The notes beneath the pieces are model-generated. The model was given only the letters and a program-made list of their open reading frames with translations. It did not search any database and had not been told where the DNA came from. From assembly GCF_003946165.1 (NCBI RefSeq), contig NZ_RHOI01000020.1, positions 1 to 48,953 of the forward strand: a DNA stretch of 48,953 nucleotides, read 5' to 3'. The DNA comes from Lacticaseibacillus baoqingensis (GTDB lineage: Bacteria > Bacillota > Bacilli > Lactobacillales > Lactobacillaceae). Shown here piece after piece: positions 16,934 through 27,107 of the stretch; position 1 is the first letter of the stretch; each line of letters begins with the position of its first letter. Both the position numbers and the translations under genes were made by a program.

Positions 16934-17377
16934 TCAACCGGCCGAGGCATCGGCTACGACAAAATGAAGCTCAGCATGAGCAACGGCTGAGCCGGCAACC
17001 ACTGCTTGGGCATGCACCACACCCATCGTCTTTTTGACCTTACCCAAGGTGATCGTCATTTGCATCACGCACCCGGCAAACACCGGCTGGGTAAACTCAG
17101 CATCGCTCACAGCAGCTAAGTAGGCGGTTTTGCCAGCAAATTGCGGTGAGTTCAAGATCAACACCGACGCCGCTTGGGCTAACATCTCAATGATCAAGCT
17201 GCCTGCCAACACCGCACGCTTGGGATAATACCCCACCAGATGGTCTTCTGCCATGCTGACATACTTCTCAGCCACGACGCGTTGATCAGGCGTCAGCGCC
17301 AGCACGCGATCGATATAAAAAATCGGGAAGCGGTTGGGGATCATCGCCTGCACGGCTAAGCTATCCAAAGTTTGCAT
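16934..17377 (-). CDS. FabZ-like hot-dog protein lacking the catalytic histidine motif
   Basis: First gene of the fab operon, 147 residues. It resembles FabZ/FabN: MIPNRFPIFYIDRV near the N-terminus (Asn where FabZ has His, as in Enterococcus FabN from memory) and GSLIIEMLAQAA, which keeps the catalytic Glu. The central QGHFPGNP motif is replaced by VGYYPKRAV, so the catalytic His is Tyr. Ordinary dehydratase activity is therefore doubtful. It may act as a partner of the complete FabZ, have a modified specificity, or have lost activity. It starts at an ATG after TGGAGGTGA, just downstream of a FabT-box promoter. Confidence 0.85.
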   Translation of the reverse strand: MQTLDSLAVQAMIPNRFPIFYIDRVLALTPDQRVVAEKYVSMAEDHLVGYYPKRAVLAGSLIIEMLAQAASVLILNSPQFAGKTAYLAAVSDAEFTQPVFAGCVMQMTITLGKVKKTMGVVHAQAVVAGSAVAHAELHFVVADASAG

Positions 17378-17419
17378 TTATTCACCTCCATCAGCGTCCA
17401 AAATTACTTGGACGTTCAA

Positions 17420-17448
17420 AGCATATCAGAAATAATTTGAATGTCAAA
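17420..17448 (-). promoter_or_regulatory. fab operon promoter with overlapping FabT box
   Basis: Minus strand TTGACA (17442-17447), a 16-base spacer and TATGCT (17420-17425). The palindrome TTTGAATGTCAAA (17436-17448) covers the -35 box and fits TTTGA-N3-TCAAA. A further inverted repeat (CGTCCAA 17395-17401 with TTGGACG 17408-17414) lies in the 5' UTR. Confidence 0.85.
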
Positions 17449-17526
17449 CCTTTTTAGCGGTCAAAACTCCCATCAAGGGCCTTAATTGGCATTATTTCGG
17501 CAAAGACAGCACATCCAAAAAACATT

Positions 17527-17563
17527 AAAAAAAACCGGTGCCGGGTCAGCCCGGTCACCGGTT
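17527..17563 (-). terminator. Second terminator after rplQ
   Basis: The minus strand folds AACCGGTG-A-CCGGG with CCCGG-CACCGGTT and ends in eight Ts. A small hairpin (TAGGCG/CGCCTA) precedes it. With the terminator in the structured 3' UTR upstream, it insulates the fab operon from the ribosomal operon. Confidence 0.9.
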
Positions 17564-17592
17564 AGGCGCGATCCACGCCTAAATTTATGTAC

Positions 17593-17815
17593 AAAAAAAA
17601 TCATTTAATGATGGAGACACCGGTTGCCCGGTGCTCTCAAGCTAGACTAAGCAAGCTTACGCTTGGACCGGAGTCCTACCCTAGAAAAAGGCAGCCAACA
17701 TCTCAACGCTCCATCGATCAAATGACCAAAGTGTCCCGGCCCCATGGGTCGTGACGGTTTTGAAAAGGTGATCACCGTTGCCGGTGAACATCTGAATGTC
17801 ATGGTATCAGGCTGG
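17593..17815 (-). ncRNA. Structured 3' UTR of rplQ, candidate L17 downstream element
   Basis: About 220 bases without an ORF follow the rplQ stop on the minus strand and are rich in short helices. These include CACCG/CGGTG (17773-17786), GGTGATCACC (17767-17776), and near the end GAGACACCGG with CCGGTG-C-TCTC (17614-17638). A small hairpin (17600-17612) and an eight-U run (17593-17600) close it. Position directly after rplQ in a lactic acid bacterium matches the L17 downstream element (Rfam family), whose function is unknown. I identify it by position and structure; no covariance search was possible. Confidence 0.6.
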
Positions 17816-17824
17816 TCAAAAAAA

Positions 17825-18205
17825 TTAAACCAGTTCTAAGATAACCATAGGTGCGCCATCGCCGCGGCGAGGAGCAGTCTTCAGAATGCGGGTGTAACCA
17901 CCCTGGCGTTCTTCATAACGCGGGGCAATATCGCTGAAGAGCTTTTGCAAAGCAGATTGAACGACAACAGTGTCGCCTTCTTCTTTGATATCAGCAATTT
18001 CGTTGCGCAAGAATGCAGCTGCCTGACGGCGAGCATGCAAATCGCCGCGCTTGCCTAACGTGATCATCTTTTCGGCGGTGGAACGAACTTCCTTAGCGCG
18101 CGCTTCGGTAGTCGTGATCGTTTCATGGATCAAAAGATCCGTGGTCAAGTCACGAAGCAAAGCCTTACGTTGGGAGCTGGTCCGTCCTAATTTACGGTAA
18201 CTCAT
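17825..18205 (-). CDS. rplQ: 50S ribosomal protein L17
   Basis: Large-subunit protein, 126 residues, the usual short bacterial form. [20 protein letters not shown] and the terminal APMVILELV are characteristic. It is the last gene of the S10-spc-alpha cluster, 27 bases after rpoA, and is followed by a structured 3' UTR. Confidence 0.97.
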   Translation of the reverse strand: MSYRKLGRTSSQRKALLRDLTTDLLIHETITTTEARAKEVRSTAEKMITLGKRGDLHARRQAAAFLRNEIADIKEEGDTVVVQSALQKLFSDIAPRYEERQGGYTRILKTAPRRGDGAPMVILELV

Positions 18206-18232
18206 GAGTTGTTTGCCTCCTTTACTACATTA

Positions 18233-19171
18233 TTAGTCTTCAGTGCGCAAGCCTAAACCCAGATCGCTAAGTTTATTCTTAACTTCTTCCAGTGACTTAC
18301 GCCCTAAGTTGCGAACCTTCATCATATCGGCTTCTGTTTTGTTGGTCAACTCTTGCACCGTGTTGATTCCAGCACGCTTCAAGCAGTTATACGAACGGAC
18401 GGATAAGTCGAGCTCTTCGATGGTCATCTCAAGCATCTTTTCCTTATGCGTCTCTTCTTTTTCAACCATGATTTCAGCGTTCTTGGCTTCATCGGTCAAG
18501 TTAACGAAGATATCCAAGTGTTCGGTGAGGATCTTCGCGGCTAAGCTGATGGCTTCGCGTGGATTGATCGAACCATTGGTCCAAACATCCAAAGTCAGCT
18601 TATCGAAGTCGTTACGCCGACCAACACGGGTACTTTCGACTTGGTAGTTAACCCGACTGATTGGGGTGAAAATCGAGTCGATCGCCAATACCCCGATCGG
18701 CATGTCGTCAACTTTATTTTGATCAGCTGCCACATACCCTCGACCAGTCTTAACCGTCATCCGGACGTGGAAGCGACCACCCTCTGCAACCGTACAAATG
18801 TACTGCTCAGGATTGAGCACCTCGACATCACTATCAGAGACAATGTCCGCAGCCGTGACGGTTGCAGGACCTGTTACGTCGATCTCAACAGTCTTGTCTT
18901 CTTCCGTGTTCATCTTCAAAGCGAGCTTTTTGATGTTCAGGATGATCTGCGTAACGTCTTCGAGCACACCGTCGATCGTGGAGAACTCATGGAGTACGCC
19001 GTCGATCTGGATGTTGCTGACCGCAGCCCCAGGTAAGGAAGACAAAAGGATCCGCCGCAACGAATTACCCAGCGTCGTGCCATAGCCGCGTTCAAGCGGT
19101 TCTACGACAAACTTACCGTAGTTGGTGCTTTCGTCAACTTTGGTGATGTTTGGCTTTTCAAATTCGATCAT
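18233..19171 (-). CDS. rpoA: DNA-directed RNA polymerase subunit alpha
   Basis: The 312-residue polymerase assembly subunit. The N-terminal dimerisation domain ([29 protein letters not shown]) is followed by a C-terminal domain with [16 protein letters not shown] and [16 protein letters not shown], which contacts UP elements and regulators. Its place between rpsK and rplQ is standard. Confidence 0.98.
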   Translation of the reverse strand: MIEFEKPNITKVDESTNYGKFVVEPLERGYGTTLGNSLRRILLSSLPGAAVSNIQIDGVLHEFSTIDGVLEDVTQIILNIKKLALKMNTEEDKTVEIDVTGPATVTAADIVSDSDVEVLNPEQYICTVAEGGRFHVRMTVKTGRGYVAADQNKVDDMPIGVLAIDSIFTPISRVNYQVESTRVGRRNDFDKLTLDVWTNGSINPREAISLAAKILTEHLDIFVNLTDEAKNAEIMVEKEETHKEKMLEMTIEELDLSVRSYNCLKRAGINTVQELTNKTEADMMKVRNLGRKSLEEVKNKLSDLGLGLRTED

Positions 19172-19242
19172 CTAAGTCTGTACCCCTTTCAAAACGAGAA
19201 GTGAAGTTTTGTATACCCGCCACAATGGCCTCGGGGTAACAA

Positions 19243-19632
19243 TTAAACACGACGACGCTTTGGAGGACGAGAGCCGTTATGCGGCACTGGGGTGACATCG
19301 CGGATCGCGGTCACTTCAAGGCCAGTGGCCTGAAGTGAACGGATCGCAGCTTCACGACCGGAACCAGGGCCCTTAACAGAGACCTCAACGGACTTCATAC
19401 CATGTTCCATGGATTCCTTCGCTGCGGCTTCAGCGGCCATTTGTGCGGCGAAAGGTGTCGACTTACGGGAGCCCTTGAAACCAAGGGAACCAGCAGAAGA
19501 CCAAGCGATCGCGTTACCGCGAGGGTCCGTGATCATGACCAACGTGTTGTTGAAAGTTGAGTGGATATGCGCCACACCAGCTTCAACGTTCTTACGAACT
19601 CGACGCTTACGAGTTGTTTTGCGTGCTGCCAT
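19243..19632 (-). CDS. rpsK: 30S ribosomal protein S11
   Basis: 129-residue platform protein of the small subunit. [18 protein letters not shown] and the C-terminal [15 protein letters not shown] are diagnostic. GGAGG precedes the ATG. Confidence 0.98.
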   Translation of the reverse strand: MAARKTTRKRRVRKNVEAGVAHIHSTFNNTLVMITDPRGNAIAWSSAGSLGFKGSRKSTPFAAQMAAEAAAKESMEHGMKSVEVSVKGPGSGREAAIRSLQATGLEVTAIRDVTPVPHNGSRPPKRRRV

Positions 19633-19656
19633 CGATGATTAACCTCCTTTAATTAA

Positions 19657-20022
19657 TTATTTCTTCTTCCCGGCAATGGTAACTTTCTTACCTTTGCGGG
19701 TACGTGCGTTGTTCTTGGTGTTTTGACCGCGAACAGGCAAGCCACGACGGTGACGAATGCCACGGTAGGAGCCGATTTCTTGGAGCCGCTTGATGTTCAA
19801 GCTGACTTCACGACGTAAATCCCCTTCAACCTTGACATTGTCAACGGCTGCACGGATCTTGTCTTCTTGATCTGGCGTGAGGTCTTCTTGGCGAACGTTT
19901 TCAGGAACGCCGGCTTCGGCCAGGATCTTTTGAGCGGTGGTCTTGCCGATCCCGAAAATATAGGTCAAGGCAATTACGATTTGCTTACCACGGGGTAAGT
20001 CAACACCTGCGATACGAACCAT
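19657..20022 (-). CDS. rpsM: 30S ribosomal protein S13
   Basis: 121-residue head protein that contacts tRNA and forms inter-subunit bridges. [21 protein letters not shown] and [15 protein letters not shown] identify it; the tail is basic ([12 protein letters not shown]). Confidence 0.98.
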   Translation of the reverse strand: MVRIAGVDLPRGKQIVIALTYIFGIGKTTAQKILAEAGVPENVRQEDLTPDQEDKIRAAVDNVKVEGDLRREVSLNIKRLQEIGSYRGIRHRRGLPVRGQNTKNNARTRKGKKVTIAGKKK

Positions 20023-20054
20023 ACGATAGACACCTCCTAATAGTGATTTTTAGA

Positions 20055-20171
20055 TTAACCTTGGCGTTGCTTGTGCTTTGGGTTAGCAGAGCAAATGATC
20101 ATGACCCGGCCCTTGCGGCGGATGACTTTGCAGTGCTCGCACATCTTTTTAACAGATGGACGTACTTTCAT
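20055..20171 (-). CDS. rpmJ: 50S ribosomal protein L36
   Basis: A 38-residue zinc-ribbon protein that reads [20 protein letters not shown] and goes on to a third Cys ([10 protein letters not shown]). The CxxC...C...H pattern marks the zinc-binding form. It lies between infA and rpsM, the conserved place, with GGAGG in front of the ATG. Confidence 0.97.
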   Translation of the reverse strand: MKVRPSVKKMCEHCKVIRRKGRVMIICSANPKHKQRQG

Positions 20172-20219
20172 TGTTGTATAGCCTCCTCATTGGATAGTGA
20201 GTTCACTCACTGCTGGCAA

Positions 20220-20438
20220 TTACTTGAAACGGTATGTGATCCGGCCTTTGGTCAGATCATATGGCGATAATTCAACTGTGACCCGGTCACCAGGCAGAAT
20301 TCGGATGTAATGCATCCGAATTTTACCAGAGACATGCGCCAAGATCGTCGCCCCATTTTCAAGTTCGACTTTAAACATCGCGTTGGGTAAAGTATCCACC
20401 ACGGTGCCTTGAATTTCAATTACATCGTCTTTTGCCAC
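20220..20438 (-). CDS. infA: Translation initiation factor IF-1
   Basis: 72-residue S1-fold factor that occupies the ribosomal A site during initiation. It reads [20 protein letters not shown] and ends RITYRFK. The start is GTG at 20438, fixed by AGGAGG and the family length; readings from further upstream cross the promoter and leader. It follows adk directly, with no map gene between them. Confidence 0.96.
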   Translation of the reverse strand: MAKDDVIEIQGTVVDTLPNAMFKVELENGATILAHVSGKIRMHYIRILPGDRVTVELSPYDLTKGRITYRFK

Positions 20439-20520
20439 TAAATAATTCCTCCTAAATTCTGGATCAACAAACACGCGCGAAAAGGGTGAGGCCACTGGCA
20501 CTCACCGCACATACCGCGAT

Positions 20521-20529
20521 ATTGTACCA
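20521..20529 (-). promoter_or_regulatory. Internal promoter before infA
   Basis: Minus strand TGGTACAAT: -10 box TACAAT (20521-20526) with an extended TGG. The -35 region (TTTTAA) is weak. It lies in the 140-base adk-infA gap and would give an infA-rpmJ-rpsM-rpsK-rpoA-rplQ transcript with a ~75-base leader that holds a GGTGAG/CTCACC hairpin. Confidence 0.65.
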
Positions 20530-20578
20530 TATATTTTGTACTATTAAAAGCCTGAGGATGTGCAAAAGACGAAGTCAT

Positions 20579-21259
<681 letters not shown>

Positions 21260-22567
21260 CTAATCTTTGATCAAGTCGCCTTGGATGAAACCGACGTATT
21301 CGCGTTTCATCAACAACCCGTTCAACTGGCGGACCAATTCGATCGCGGTCATCACCACGATCAACAAGCTCGTCCCGCCTAACCCGATAGATTGAGGCAA
21401 GCCCCAGATCATCGAAGCTAATTGCGGCAGCAAGGCAATACCCCCAAGGAATAATGCCCCGACAGTTGAGAGTCGCATCAACAGTCCGGAAAGATACTTC
21501 TCAGTTTCCTTACCCGGCCAGACTCCAGGGATATAACTCCCTTGCTTGGTCAAGTTCTCCGCCACTTTTTCCGGGTTGACCTGGACGAAAGCGTAAAAGA
21601 ACGTGAACAAGACGATCAAGACGGTGTACACGGCGATCCCAGCAGGCTTTTGCATGCTGAAAATATTCGTCATGACCTGGTACCAAGTGTCTTCACTGTG
21701 GTTCGCCTGGAAAGCCATCAAGATGGTTTGCGGCGTCACAATAAAGGAACTGGCAAAGATCACGGGGATCACCCCAGCAACGTTGACCTTCAATGGCAAG
21801 TAGCTGTTGCTGCCTGCCGCGGTCACGCGCCGCGTATATTGGATCGGGATCTTACGGTTAGCCTGTTGGACCCAAGTCACAAAGGTCACCACCAGGATCA
21901 AAATGATCACTAAGGCGACTAAGAACACAATGCCCATGACCAGGTTATCCGTATTGATCAGATTATCAGTGATCAACGATTGAACGCCACTTGGCAGACG
22001 GGCGATGATCCCAGCAAAGATGATCATGGAAACCCCATTACCGATCCCTTTGTCCGTGATCTGTTCGCCCATCCAAGTCAGTAACATCGTCCCGCCAGTC
22101 AAAATGATCCCAATCGTGACGTACGTTGTTAACGTCGGATTCTTGACTAAGCCCAAGCTGCTGAGCTGTTGGAAACCGGCAGTGATCCCGATTGCCTGGA
22201 AGAATCCAAGGAATATGGTCAAGTAGCGTGTCACTTGATTCAGTTTACGCCGGCCGACTTCCCCTTGTTTGCTCCATTCAACAAACTTTGGCACGATGTC
22301 CATTTGGAGCAATTGGACAACGATTTGAGCCGTGATGTATGGTGAAACCCCCATCGAGAAAATCGAGTAGTTCGACAACCCGCCCCCACTCACTGTATCC
22401 AGTAATGGGATCAGGCCAGTCGCGCTGATGCTGGTCAGTGACTTGGCATCAACGCCTGGTACTGAGATCTGCGCACCTAACCGATAAACCAGCAAAACGC
22501 CTAAAGTGAAAAGGATCTTGTTACGGATTTCTTTGACCTTGAGCGCGTTTTTGAGGGTTTTCAGCAT
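21260..22567 (-). CDS. secY: Preprotein translocase subunit SecY
   Basis: The 435-residue channel subunit with ten membrane segments. LDTVSGGGLSNYSIFSMGVSP (plug and segment 2 region) and TFFYAFVQVNPEKVAENLTK are family marks. With SecE and SecG it forms the export channel. The ATG overlaps the rplO stop. Confidence 0.98.
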   Translation of the reverse strand: MLKTLKNALKVKEIRNKILFTLGVLLVYRLGAQISVPGVDAKSLTSISATGLIPLLDTVSGGGLSNYSIFSMGVSPYITAQIVVQLLQMDIVPKFVEWSKQGEVGRRKLNQVTRYLTIFLGFFQAIGITAGFQQLSSLGLVKNPTLTTYVTIGIILTGGTMLLTWMGEQITDKGIGNGVSMIIFAGIIARLPSGVQSLITDNLINTDNLVMGIVFLVALVIILILVVTFVTWVQQANRKIPIQYTRRVTAAGSNSYLPLKVNVAGVIPVIFASSFIVTPQTILMAFQANHSEDTWYQVMTNIFSMQKPAGIAVYTVLIVLFTFFYAFVQVNPEKVAENLTKQGSYIPGVWPGKETEKYLSGLLMRLSTVGALFLGGIALLPQLASMIWGLPQSIGLGGTSLLIVVMTAIELVRQLNGLLMKREYVGFIQGDLIKD

Positions 22568-23007
22568 TAGATCACCTCAATCGAACCGCCTGCTGCCGTG
22601 ACAGCTGCTTGAGCTGCTTCGGAAGCCTTGTTGACCTTGACCGACAGCTTCTTGTCAAGCTTGCCGTTAGCCAGCAGCTTGATGCCATCGCGTTCGTTCT
22701 TGACCAAACCAGCTTCAACGAGCACGGTTGGGTTGATTTCGGCGCCGTCTTCAAACCGGTTGAGGTCTTGGACGTTAACCACTGCATAGACTTTACGGTT
22801 GATGTTCTTGAAACCGCGTTTTGGCATCCGGCGGAATAATGGCATTTGGCCACCTTCAAAGCCGAGACGCGTCTTGCCGCCTTGACGAGCCAATTGACCC
22901 TTTTGACCTTTACCAGCCGTCTTACCTTGACCGCTGGAAGTCCCGCGACCGAGACGCTTGCCGTGTTGACGGGAACCTTCTGGGCTCTTTAATTCATGCA
23001 ACTTCAT
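22567..23007 (-). CDS. rplO: 50S ribosomal protein L15
   Basis: 146 residues. The glycine-rich, basic N-terminus ([19 protein letters not shown], then [15 protein letters not shown]) is typical of L15. A stop/start overlap links it to secY. Confidence 0.98.
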   Translation of the reverse strand: MKLHELKSPEGSRQHGKRLGRGTSSGQGKTAGKGQKGQLARQGGKTRLGFEGGQMPLFRRMPKRGFKNINRKVYAVVNVQDLNRFEDGAEINPTVLVEAGLVKNERDGIKLLANGKLDKKLSVKVNKASEAAQAAVTAAGGSIEVI

Positions 23008-23036
23008 TGCGTAGGCACCTCCTTGTCGTAAAAATT

Positions 23037-23222
23037 TTAGTCTTTGATTTCTTCTACAGATACCAGATGGGAAATCTGGAAGATCGCACCGCGGGTCGCG
23101 GCGTTGTCAGGCTTGACAACACTGCTGTTGACCCGGCCAAGACCGAGTTCTTTGACGATCTTGCGTTGCTTAGGCAGGCGGTGCGCAGCACTACGGGTCA
23201 AAGTAATCTTTAATTGAGCCAT
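23037..23222 (-). CDS. rpmD: 50S ribosomal protein L30
   Basis: 61 residues, the normal length. [20 protein letters not shown] is diagnostic. It lies 13 bases after rpsE. Confidence 0.97.
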   Translation of the reverse strand: MAQLKITLTRSAAHRLPKQRKIVKELGLGRVNSSVVKPDNAATRGAIFQISHLVSVEEIKD

Positions 23223-23235
23223 GTCTGTTTACCTC

Positions 23236-23739
23236 CTAGTCCTTCAAGTGCGCTGCGGAAACGCCCCGCAGTTCAGCAACCATTTCAACGGTCTTCAATT
23301 GCTTGAGGCCTTCCATAGTCGCACGAATCATGTTGATCGGCGTGTTACGGCCAAGGGACTTACTGGTGACATCGGTGATGCCTGCAAGTTCCATGACGGC
23401 ACGAACTGCGCCACCAGCAGCAACCCCAGAACCTTCAACAGCAGGCTTGAGGAGTACTTCACCAGCGCCGAAGTGACCGATCACTTCATGCGGGATCGTG
23501 GTCCCGACGGTAGGCACTTCGATCAAGTTCTTACGTGCGTCATCAACGGCTTTGCGGATCGCTTCAGGAACTTCCTGAGCCTTACCGGTACCAAAACCGA
23601 CGTGACCATTCTTGTCACCGACGATGGCGATAGCAGCAAAACGCAGCCGCCGACCACCTTTAACAACCTTGGTGACCCGGTTGATCGCAACAACGCGATC
23701 TTCTAAGTCCAATTGGGTTGGATCAATGTATGATGCCAT
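23236..23739 (-). CDS. rpsE: 30S ribosomal protein S5
   Basis: S5 with the N-terminal double-stranded RNA-binding domain ([38 protein letters not shown]). The ATG at 23739 ([14 protein letters not shown], 167 residues) follows AGGAGG; a reading from 23784 extends through the ribosome binding site into rplR. Confidence 0.97.
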   Translation of the reverse strand: MASYIDPTQLDLEDRVVAINRVTKVVKGGRRLRFAAIAIVGDKNGHVGFGTGKAQEVPEAIRKAVDDARKNLIEVPTVGTTIPHEVIGHFGAGEVLLKPAVEGSGVAAGGAVRAVMELAGITDVTSKSLGRNTPINMIRATMEGLKQLKTVEMVAELRGVSAAHLKD

Positions 23740-23761
23740 GTGTTGGTTATCCTCCTTTGTA

Positions 23762-24118
23762 TTAGAATTCGAGGCCGTTTTCACGTGCAGCTTCTGCTAA
23801 AGCCTGCACGCGACCATGATAGAGATAACCACCACGGTCGAAGACGACTACCTTGTGACCGGCAGCAACGGCGCGCTTAGCAACCAAAGCACCAACGGCC
23901 GCAGCCTGTTCGGTCTTGGAGCCAGCGGCGACGTCCTTATCAAGAGAGGAGGCACTTGCTAGCGTCACACCCGCTACGTCATCAATTAATTGCGCGTAGA
24001 TGTTTGTGTTAGAACGGAAAATGTTCAAGCGTGGGCGCTCGCTCGTACCAGAAATCTTACCCCGGACACGTGCGTGACGCCGTTGCCGAGTTTTGTTTTT
24101 ATCTGGCTTGGAAATCAC
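23762..24118 (-). CDS. rplR: 50S ribosomal protein L18
   Basis: 5S rRNA-binding protein, about 118 residues: [20 protein letters not shown] at the N-terminus and a closing [21 protein letters not shown] start at 24118 is chosen since AGAGGTG precedes it; the GTG at 24127 is that ribosome binding site itself. Confidence 0.95.
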   Translation of the reverse strand: MISKPDKNKTRQRRHARVRGKISGTSERPRLNIFRSNTNIYAQLIDDVAGVTLASASSLDKDVAAGSKTEQAAAVGALVAKRAVAAGHKVVVFDRGGYLYHGRVQALAEAARENGLEF

Positions 24119-24148
24119 AATATTCACCTCTTAAAGTTGACTTAGGAA

Positions 24149-24679
24149 CTACTTACCAGTCTTACCTTCCTTACGACGAACATTTTCATCGACGTAACGA
24201 ATACCCTTACCCTTATAAGGTTCTGGGGCACGGACTGCGCGGATCACAGCAGCAAATTGGCCAACAACTTGCTTGGAGATCCCGCTGATATTGATCTCAG
24301 TGTTGCTTGGCACGTCGAATTCAACGCCTTCTGGTGCTTCCATCTCAACTGGATGGGAGTAACCAACGTTCAATACCAACTTCTTGCCTTGCTTTTGGGC
24401 ACGGTAGCCGACACCGACCAACTTCAACTGCTTGGTGAAGCCTTCGCTTACACCGAGGATCATGTTGTTCAAGTTGGCACGCATGGTACCATGCAAAGCC
24501 TTGTAAGAATCATCTGGACGGGTGAAAGAAATTTCAGCGCCTTCTTGATTCATCTTGATTTCTGGGACGAAAGTACGCGTTAAAGCGCCTTTAGGCCCCT
24601 TGACGGTGATTTGGTCGCCGTCCTGCGAAACAGTTACGCCTGCAGGCACGGTGATGACTTTATAACCAATACGACTCAC
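24149..24679 (-). CDS. rplF: 50S ribosomal protein L6
   Basis: 176 residues with two related domains. [16 protein letters not shown] at the start and [20 protein letters not shown] near the end are signatures. Confidence 0.98.
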   Translation of the reverse strand: MSRIGYKVITVPAGVTVSQDGDQITVKGPKGALTRTFVPEIKMNQEGAEISFTRPDDSYKALHGTMRANLNNMILGVSEGFTKQLKLVGVGYRAQKQGKKLVLNVGYSHPVEMEAPEGVEFDVPSNTEINISGISKQVVGQFAAVIRAVRAPEPYKGKGIRYVDENVRRKEGKTGK

Positions 24680-24708
24680 TGGTGAGCACCTCCTTTTTAA
24701 TTAAATTA

Positions 24709-25107
24709 TTACCAAACGTAGGCGAGTACTTCGCCGCCGACGTTTTTAGCGCGTGCTTGCTTGTCCGTAAGCACACCTTCAGACGTGGAAATGATGGCGA
24801 TGCCAAGGCCGTTTAAGACCTTCGGTACATCAGCGCTCTTCACGTAAGAACGTAAGCCTGGCTTGGAGATACGCTTCAAACCGGAAATCACGCGTTCGTT
24901 GTTCTTCCCATACTTGAGGAAGATCCGGATGATACCCTGCTTGTCGTCTTCAATGACTTCGTAGTCACGGATGAAGCCTTCTTGCTTGAGGATCTCGCTA
25001 ATGTCTTTTTTCATCTTAGATGCAGGAACGACCAAGGATTCGTGACGCACCATGTTGGCGTTACGGATCCGGGTCAAGTAATCTGCGATTGGATCGGTCA
25101 GGACCAT
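24709..25107 (-). CDS. rpsH: 30S ribosomal protein S8
   Basis: 132 residues. [20 protein letters not shown] and the C-terminal [14 protein letters not shown] with GGEVLAYVW identify S8, a central-domain 16S rRNA binder. Confidence 0.98.
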   Translation of the reverse strand: MVLTDPIADYLTRIRNANMVRHESLVVPASKMKKDISEILKQEGFIRDYEVIEDDKQGIIRIFLKYGKNNERVISGLKRISKPGLRSYVKSADVPKVLNGLGIAIISTSEGVLTDKQARAKNVGGEVLAYVW

Positions 25108-25137
25108 TGATTTAACCTCCTTTTAACTTGGTAGTGT

Positions 25138-25323
25138 TTACCAGCTAGCCTTGCGCATACCAGGAATTTGGCCGGCATGGGCTAATTCACGAAGGCAAAT
25201 CCGGCAGAGCTTGAATTTACGATAAACGGAATGTGGACGGCCACAACGTTGGCAGCGTGTATATTCTTGCACTGCGAACTTTGCAGGCCGGTTGTTCTTC
25301 ACGATCATTGACTTCTTAGCCAA
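25138..25323 (-). CDS. rpsZ: 30S ribosomal protein S14, zinc-binding type Z
   Basis: 61 residues with two CxxC pairs (RCQRCGRPH and LCRICLRE), the zinc-dependent short form. Many Firmicutes carry a second zinc-free S14 elsewhere for zinc starvation; none is in this window. Confidence 0.96.
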   Translation of the reverse strand: MAKKSMIVKNNRPAKFAVQEYTRCQRCGRPHSVYRKFKLCRICLRELAHAGQIPGMRKASW

Positions 25324-25336
25324 GTGTGTCCCTCCC

Positions 25337-25879
25337 TTATTTAGCGAATGGCATCCCGACTTGCGTCAGCAATTCGAGAGCTTCTTCATCAGTGTTGGCA
25401 GTTGTAACGATCACAACGTCTAACCCGCGAACATGGTTTACCTTATCGTAATCCACTTCAGGGAAAATCAGTTGTTCCTTAACACCCAAGGTGTAGTTCC
25501 CGCGGCCATCGAAGGACTTAGCGGAGATACCATGGAAGTCACGGACACGCGGTAAGGAAACGTTGATCAACTTGTCTAAGAAATCATACATGCGTTCGCC
25601 GCGGAGGGTGACCTTCGCACCGATCGGCATGCCTTCACGTAAACGGAAGTTCGCGATCGACTTCTTGGCCTTGGTGATCAGTGGTTGCTGACCAGAGATG
25701 AGCTTGAGTTCTTCAACGGCTTCGTCAAGGTTCTTGGCGTTTTGCGTTGCATCACCCACACCCATGTTCAGCACGATCTTTTCGACCTTTGGTGCTTGCA
25801 TGGAAGATTTGTAGCTGAACTTTTCGATCAAGCTCGGCGCGATTTCCTTAGTGTAGCGTTCTTGTAAACGGTTCGTCAT
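25337..25879 (-). CDS. rplE: 50S ribosomal protein L5
   Basis: 180 residues, a 5S rRNA and P-site tRNA contact. [16 protein letters not shown] and [20 protein letters not shown] are diagnostic. Confidence 0.98.
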   Translation of the reverse strand: MTNRLQERYTKEIAPSLIEKFSYKSSMQAPKVEKIVLNMGVGDATQNAKNLDEAVEELKLISGQQPLITKAKKSIANFRLREGMPIGAKVTLRGERMYDFLDKLINVSLPRVRDFHGISAKSFDGRGNYTLGVKEQLIFPEVDYDKVNHVRGLDVVIVTTANTDEEALELLTQVGMPFAK

Positions 25880-25900
25880 TGCAGTATTGTCCTCCCTTCG

Positions 25901-26212
25901 TTAGTTTTCCAGTGCGGCGCCGGACTTCTTGGCGATGCGCACTTTTTTGCCGTCCTTGATTTCTACGCCGGTACGGCTTGGCTTATTGGATTCAGGATCC
26001 AGCAACATCACGTTAGAAACGTGGATAGCTGCTTCAACGTCCACGATGCCGCCTTGAGGGTTGGCATTGCTTGGCTTTTGGTGCTTCTTGACCATGTTCA
26101 CGCCTTCGACGATCACTTTGTCAGCTTTGAGAAGCACTTTGGTTACGGTACCTTCTTTGCCAGCGTCTTTACCACGCATGACACGTACCTTATCACCAGT
26201 CTTGATTTTCAT
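25901..26212 (-). CDS. rplX: 50S ribosomal protein L24
   Basis: 103 residues with an N-terminal KOW motif ([19 protein letters not shown]) and the loop [10 protein letters not shown]. It is an assembly initiator of the large subunit. Confidence 0.98.
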   Translation of the reverse strand: MKIKTGDKVRVMRGKDAGKEGTVTKVLLKADKVIVEGVNMVKKHQKPSNANPQGGIVDVEAAIHVSNVMLLDPESNKPSRTGVEIKDGKKVRIAKKSGAALEN

Positions 26213-26226
26213 GCTTGCACCTCCTC

Positions 26227-26595
26227 TTACAGAACTTCAGGCGCCAAGGACACGATCTTCATGAAGTCACCGTCACGCAGTTCACGTGCAACGGGGCCAA
26301 AGATACGAGTGCCTTTAGGGCTCTTGTCGGCGTTGATGATCACAGCAGCGTTCTCATCGAACTTGATGTAAGAACCGTCAGTCCGACGCGCACCAGACTT
26401 GGTACGGACGATAACAGCCTTTACAACATCATGCAGTTTGACAACGCCACCTGGTGTAGCCTGTTTAACAGTAGCCACAACGACATCACCGATGTTACCG
26501 GTCTTGCGGAATGAACCGCCAAGAACCTTAATCACCAGCAATTCGCGGGCGCCAGAGTTGTCCGCCACTTTAAGACGACTTTCTTGTTGAATCAC
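26227..26595 (-). CDS. rplN: 50S ribosomal protein L14
   Basis: 122 residues. [20 protein letters not shown] and the C-terminal [12 protein letters not shown] are typical. L14 also binds the silencing factor RsfS in known systems. Confidence 0.98.
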   Translation of the reverse strand: MIQQESRLKVADNSGARELLVIKVLGGSFRKTGNIGDVVVATVKQATPGGVVKLHDVVKAVIVRTKSGARRTDGSYIKFDENAAVIINADKSPKGTRIFGPVARELRDGDFMKIVSLAPEVL

Positions 26596-26627
26596 GGGTA
26601 GGTCCTCCTTTCGTCACTTTACGATTA

Positions 26628-26891
26628 TTAAATACGAACAGCCTTTTCGACAACGTTCAATAAACGGAAACGCTTGTTGCGTGACAAAGGACGAGTTTCC
26701 ATGATCTTCACAACATCGCCGATATGGGCTTCATTGTTTTCATCATGTGCGTAGTAACGCTTCGAATACTTAACACGCTTGCCGTAGACAGGGTGTGTCT
26801 TGGTCGTGGAAACTTCAACGGTGATGGTTTTGTCCATCTTGTCGGATACCACGGTACCTTGATAGACTTTACGAGAATTGCGTTCTTCCAA
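26628..26891 (-). CDS. rpsQ: 30S ribosomal protein S17
   Basis: 87 residues, OB fold. [20 protein letters not shown] is diagnostic. Confidence 0.98.
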   Translation of the reverse strand: MEERNSRKVYQGTVVSDKMDKTITVEVSTTKTHPVYGKRVKYSKRYYAHDENNEAHIGDVVKIMETRPLSRNKRFRLLNVVEKAVRI

Positions 26892-26915
26892 GGGAATTTC
26901 TCCTTTCCGTTTAAA

Positions 26916-27107
26916 TTACTTGTCTTGAGCCTGACGAAGGACGGTCTTGATGCGCGCAATGTTCTTACGAACTTGCTTCAAGCGGGCGGTGTTTTCTAAT
27001 TGACCGGTCGCCTGTTGAAAGCGCAAGTTGAACAGTTCTTCTTTGTACTGCTTCTCCTTGTCGAGCATCTCAGCAGTGGTTAATGCGGTGATATCTTTAG
27101 CCTTCAT
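26916..27107 (-). CDS. rpmC: 50S ribosomal protein L29
   Basis: 63-residue helical hairpin near the peptide exit tunnel: [20 protein letters not shown], then [20 protein letters not shown]. The ATG at 27107 is chosen since GTAGGTGG precedes it; a GTG at 27119 lies within that site. It overlaps the rplP end by 11 bases. Confidence 0.96.
   Translation of the reverse strand: MKAKDITALTTAEMLDKEKQYKEELFNLRFQQATGQLENTARLKQVRKNIARIKTVLRQAQDK

Noticed and set aside
17640-17700. TAGGGTAGGACTCCGG in the rplQ 3' UTR as a T-box motif
   Set aside because: It differs from the T-box consensus at the key NACCGCG bases, lies downstream of a ribosomal gene and no aminoacyl or amino-acid gene follows.
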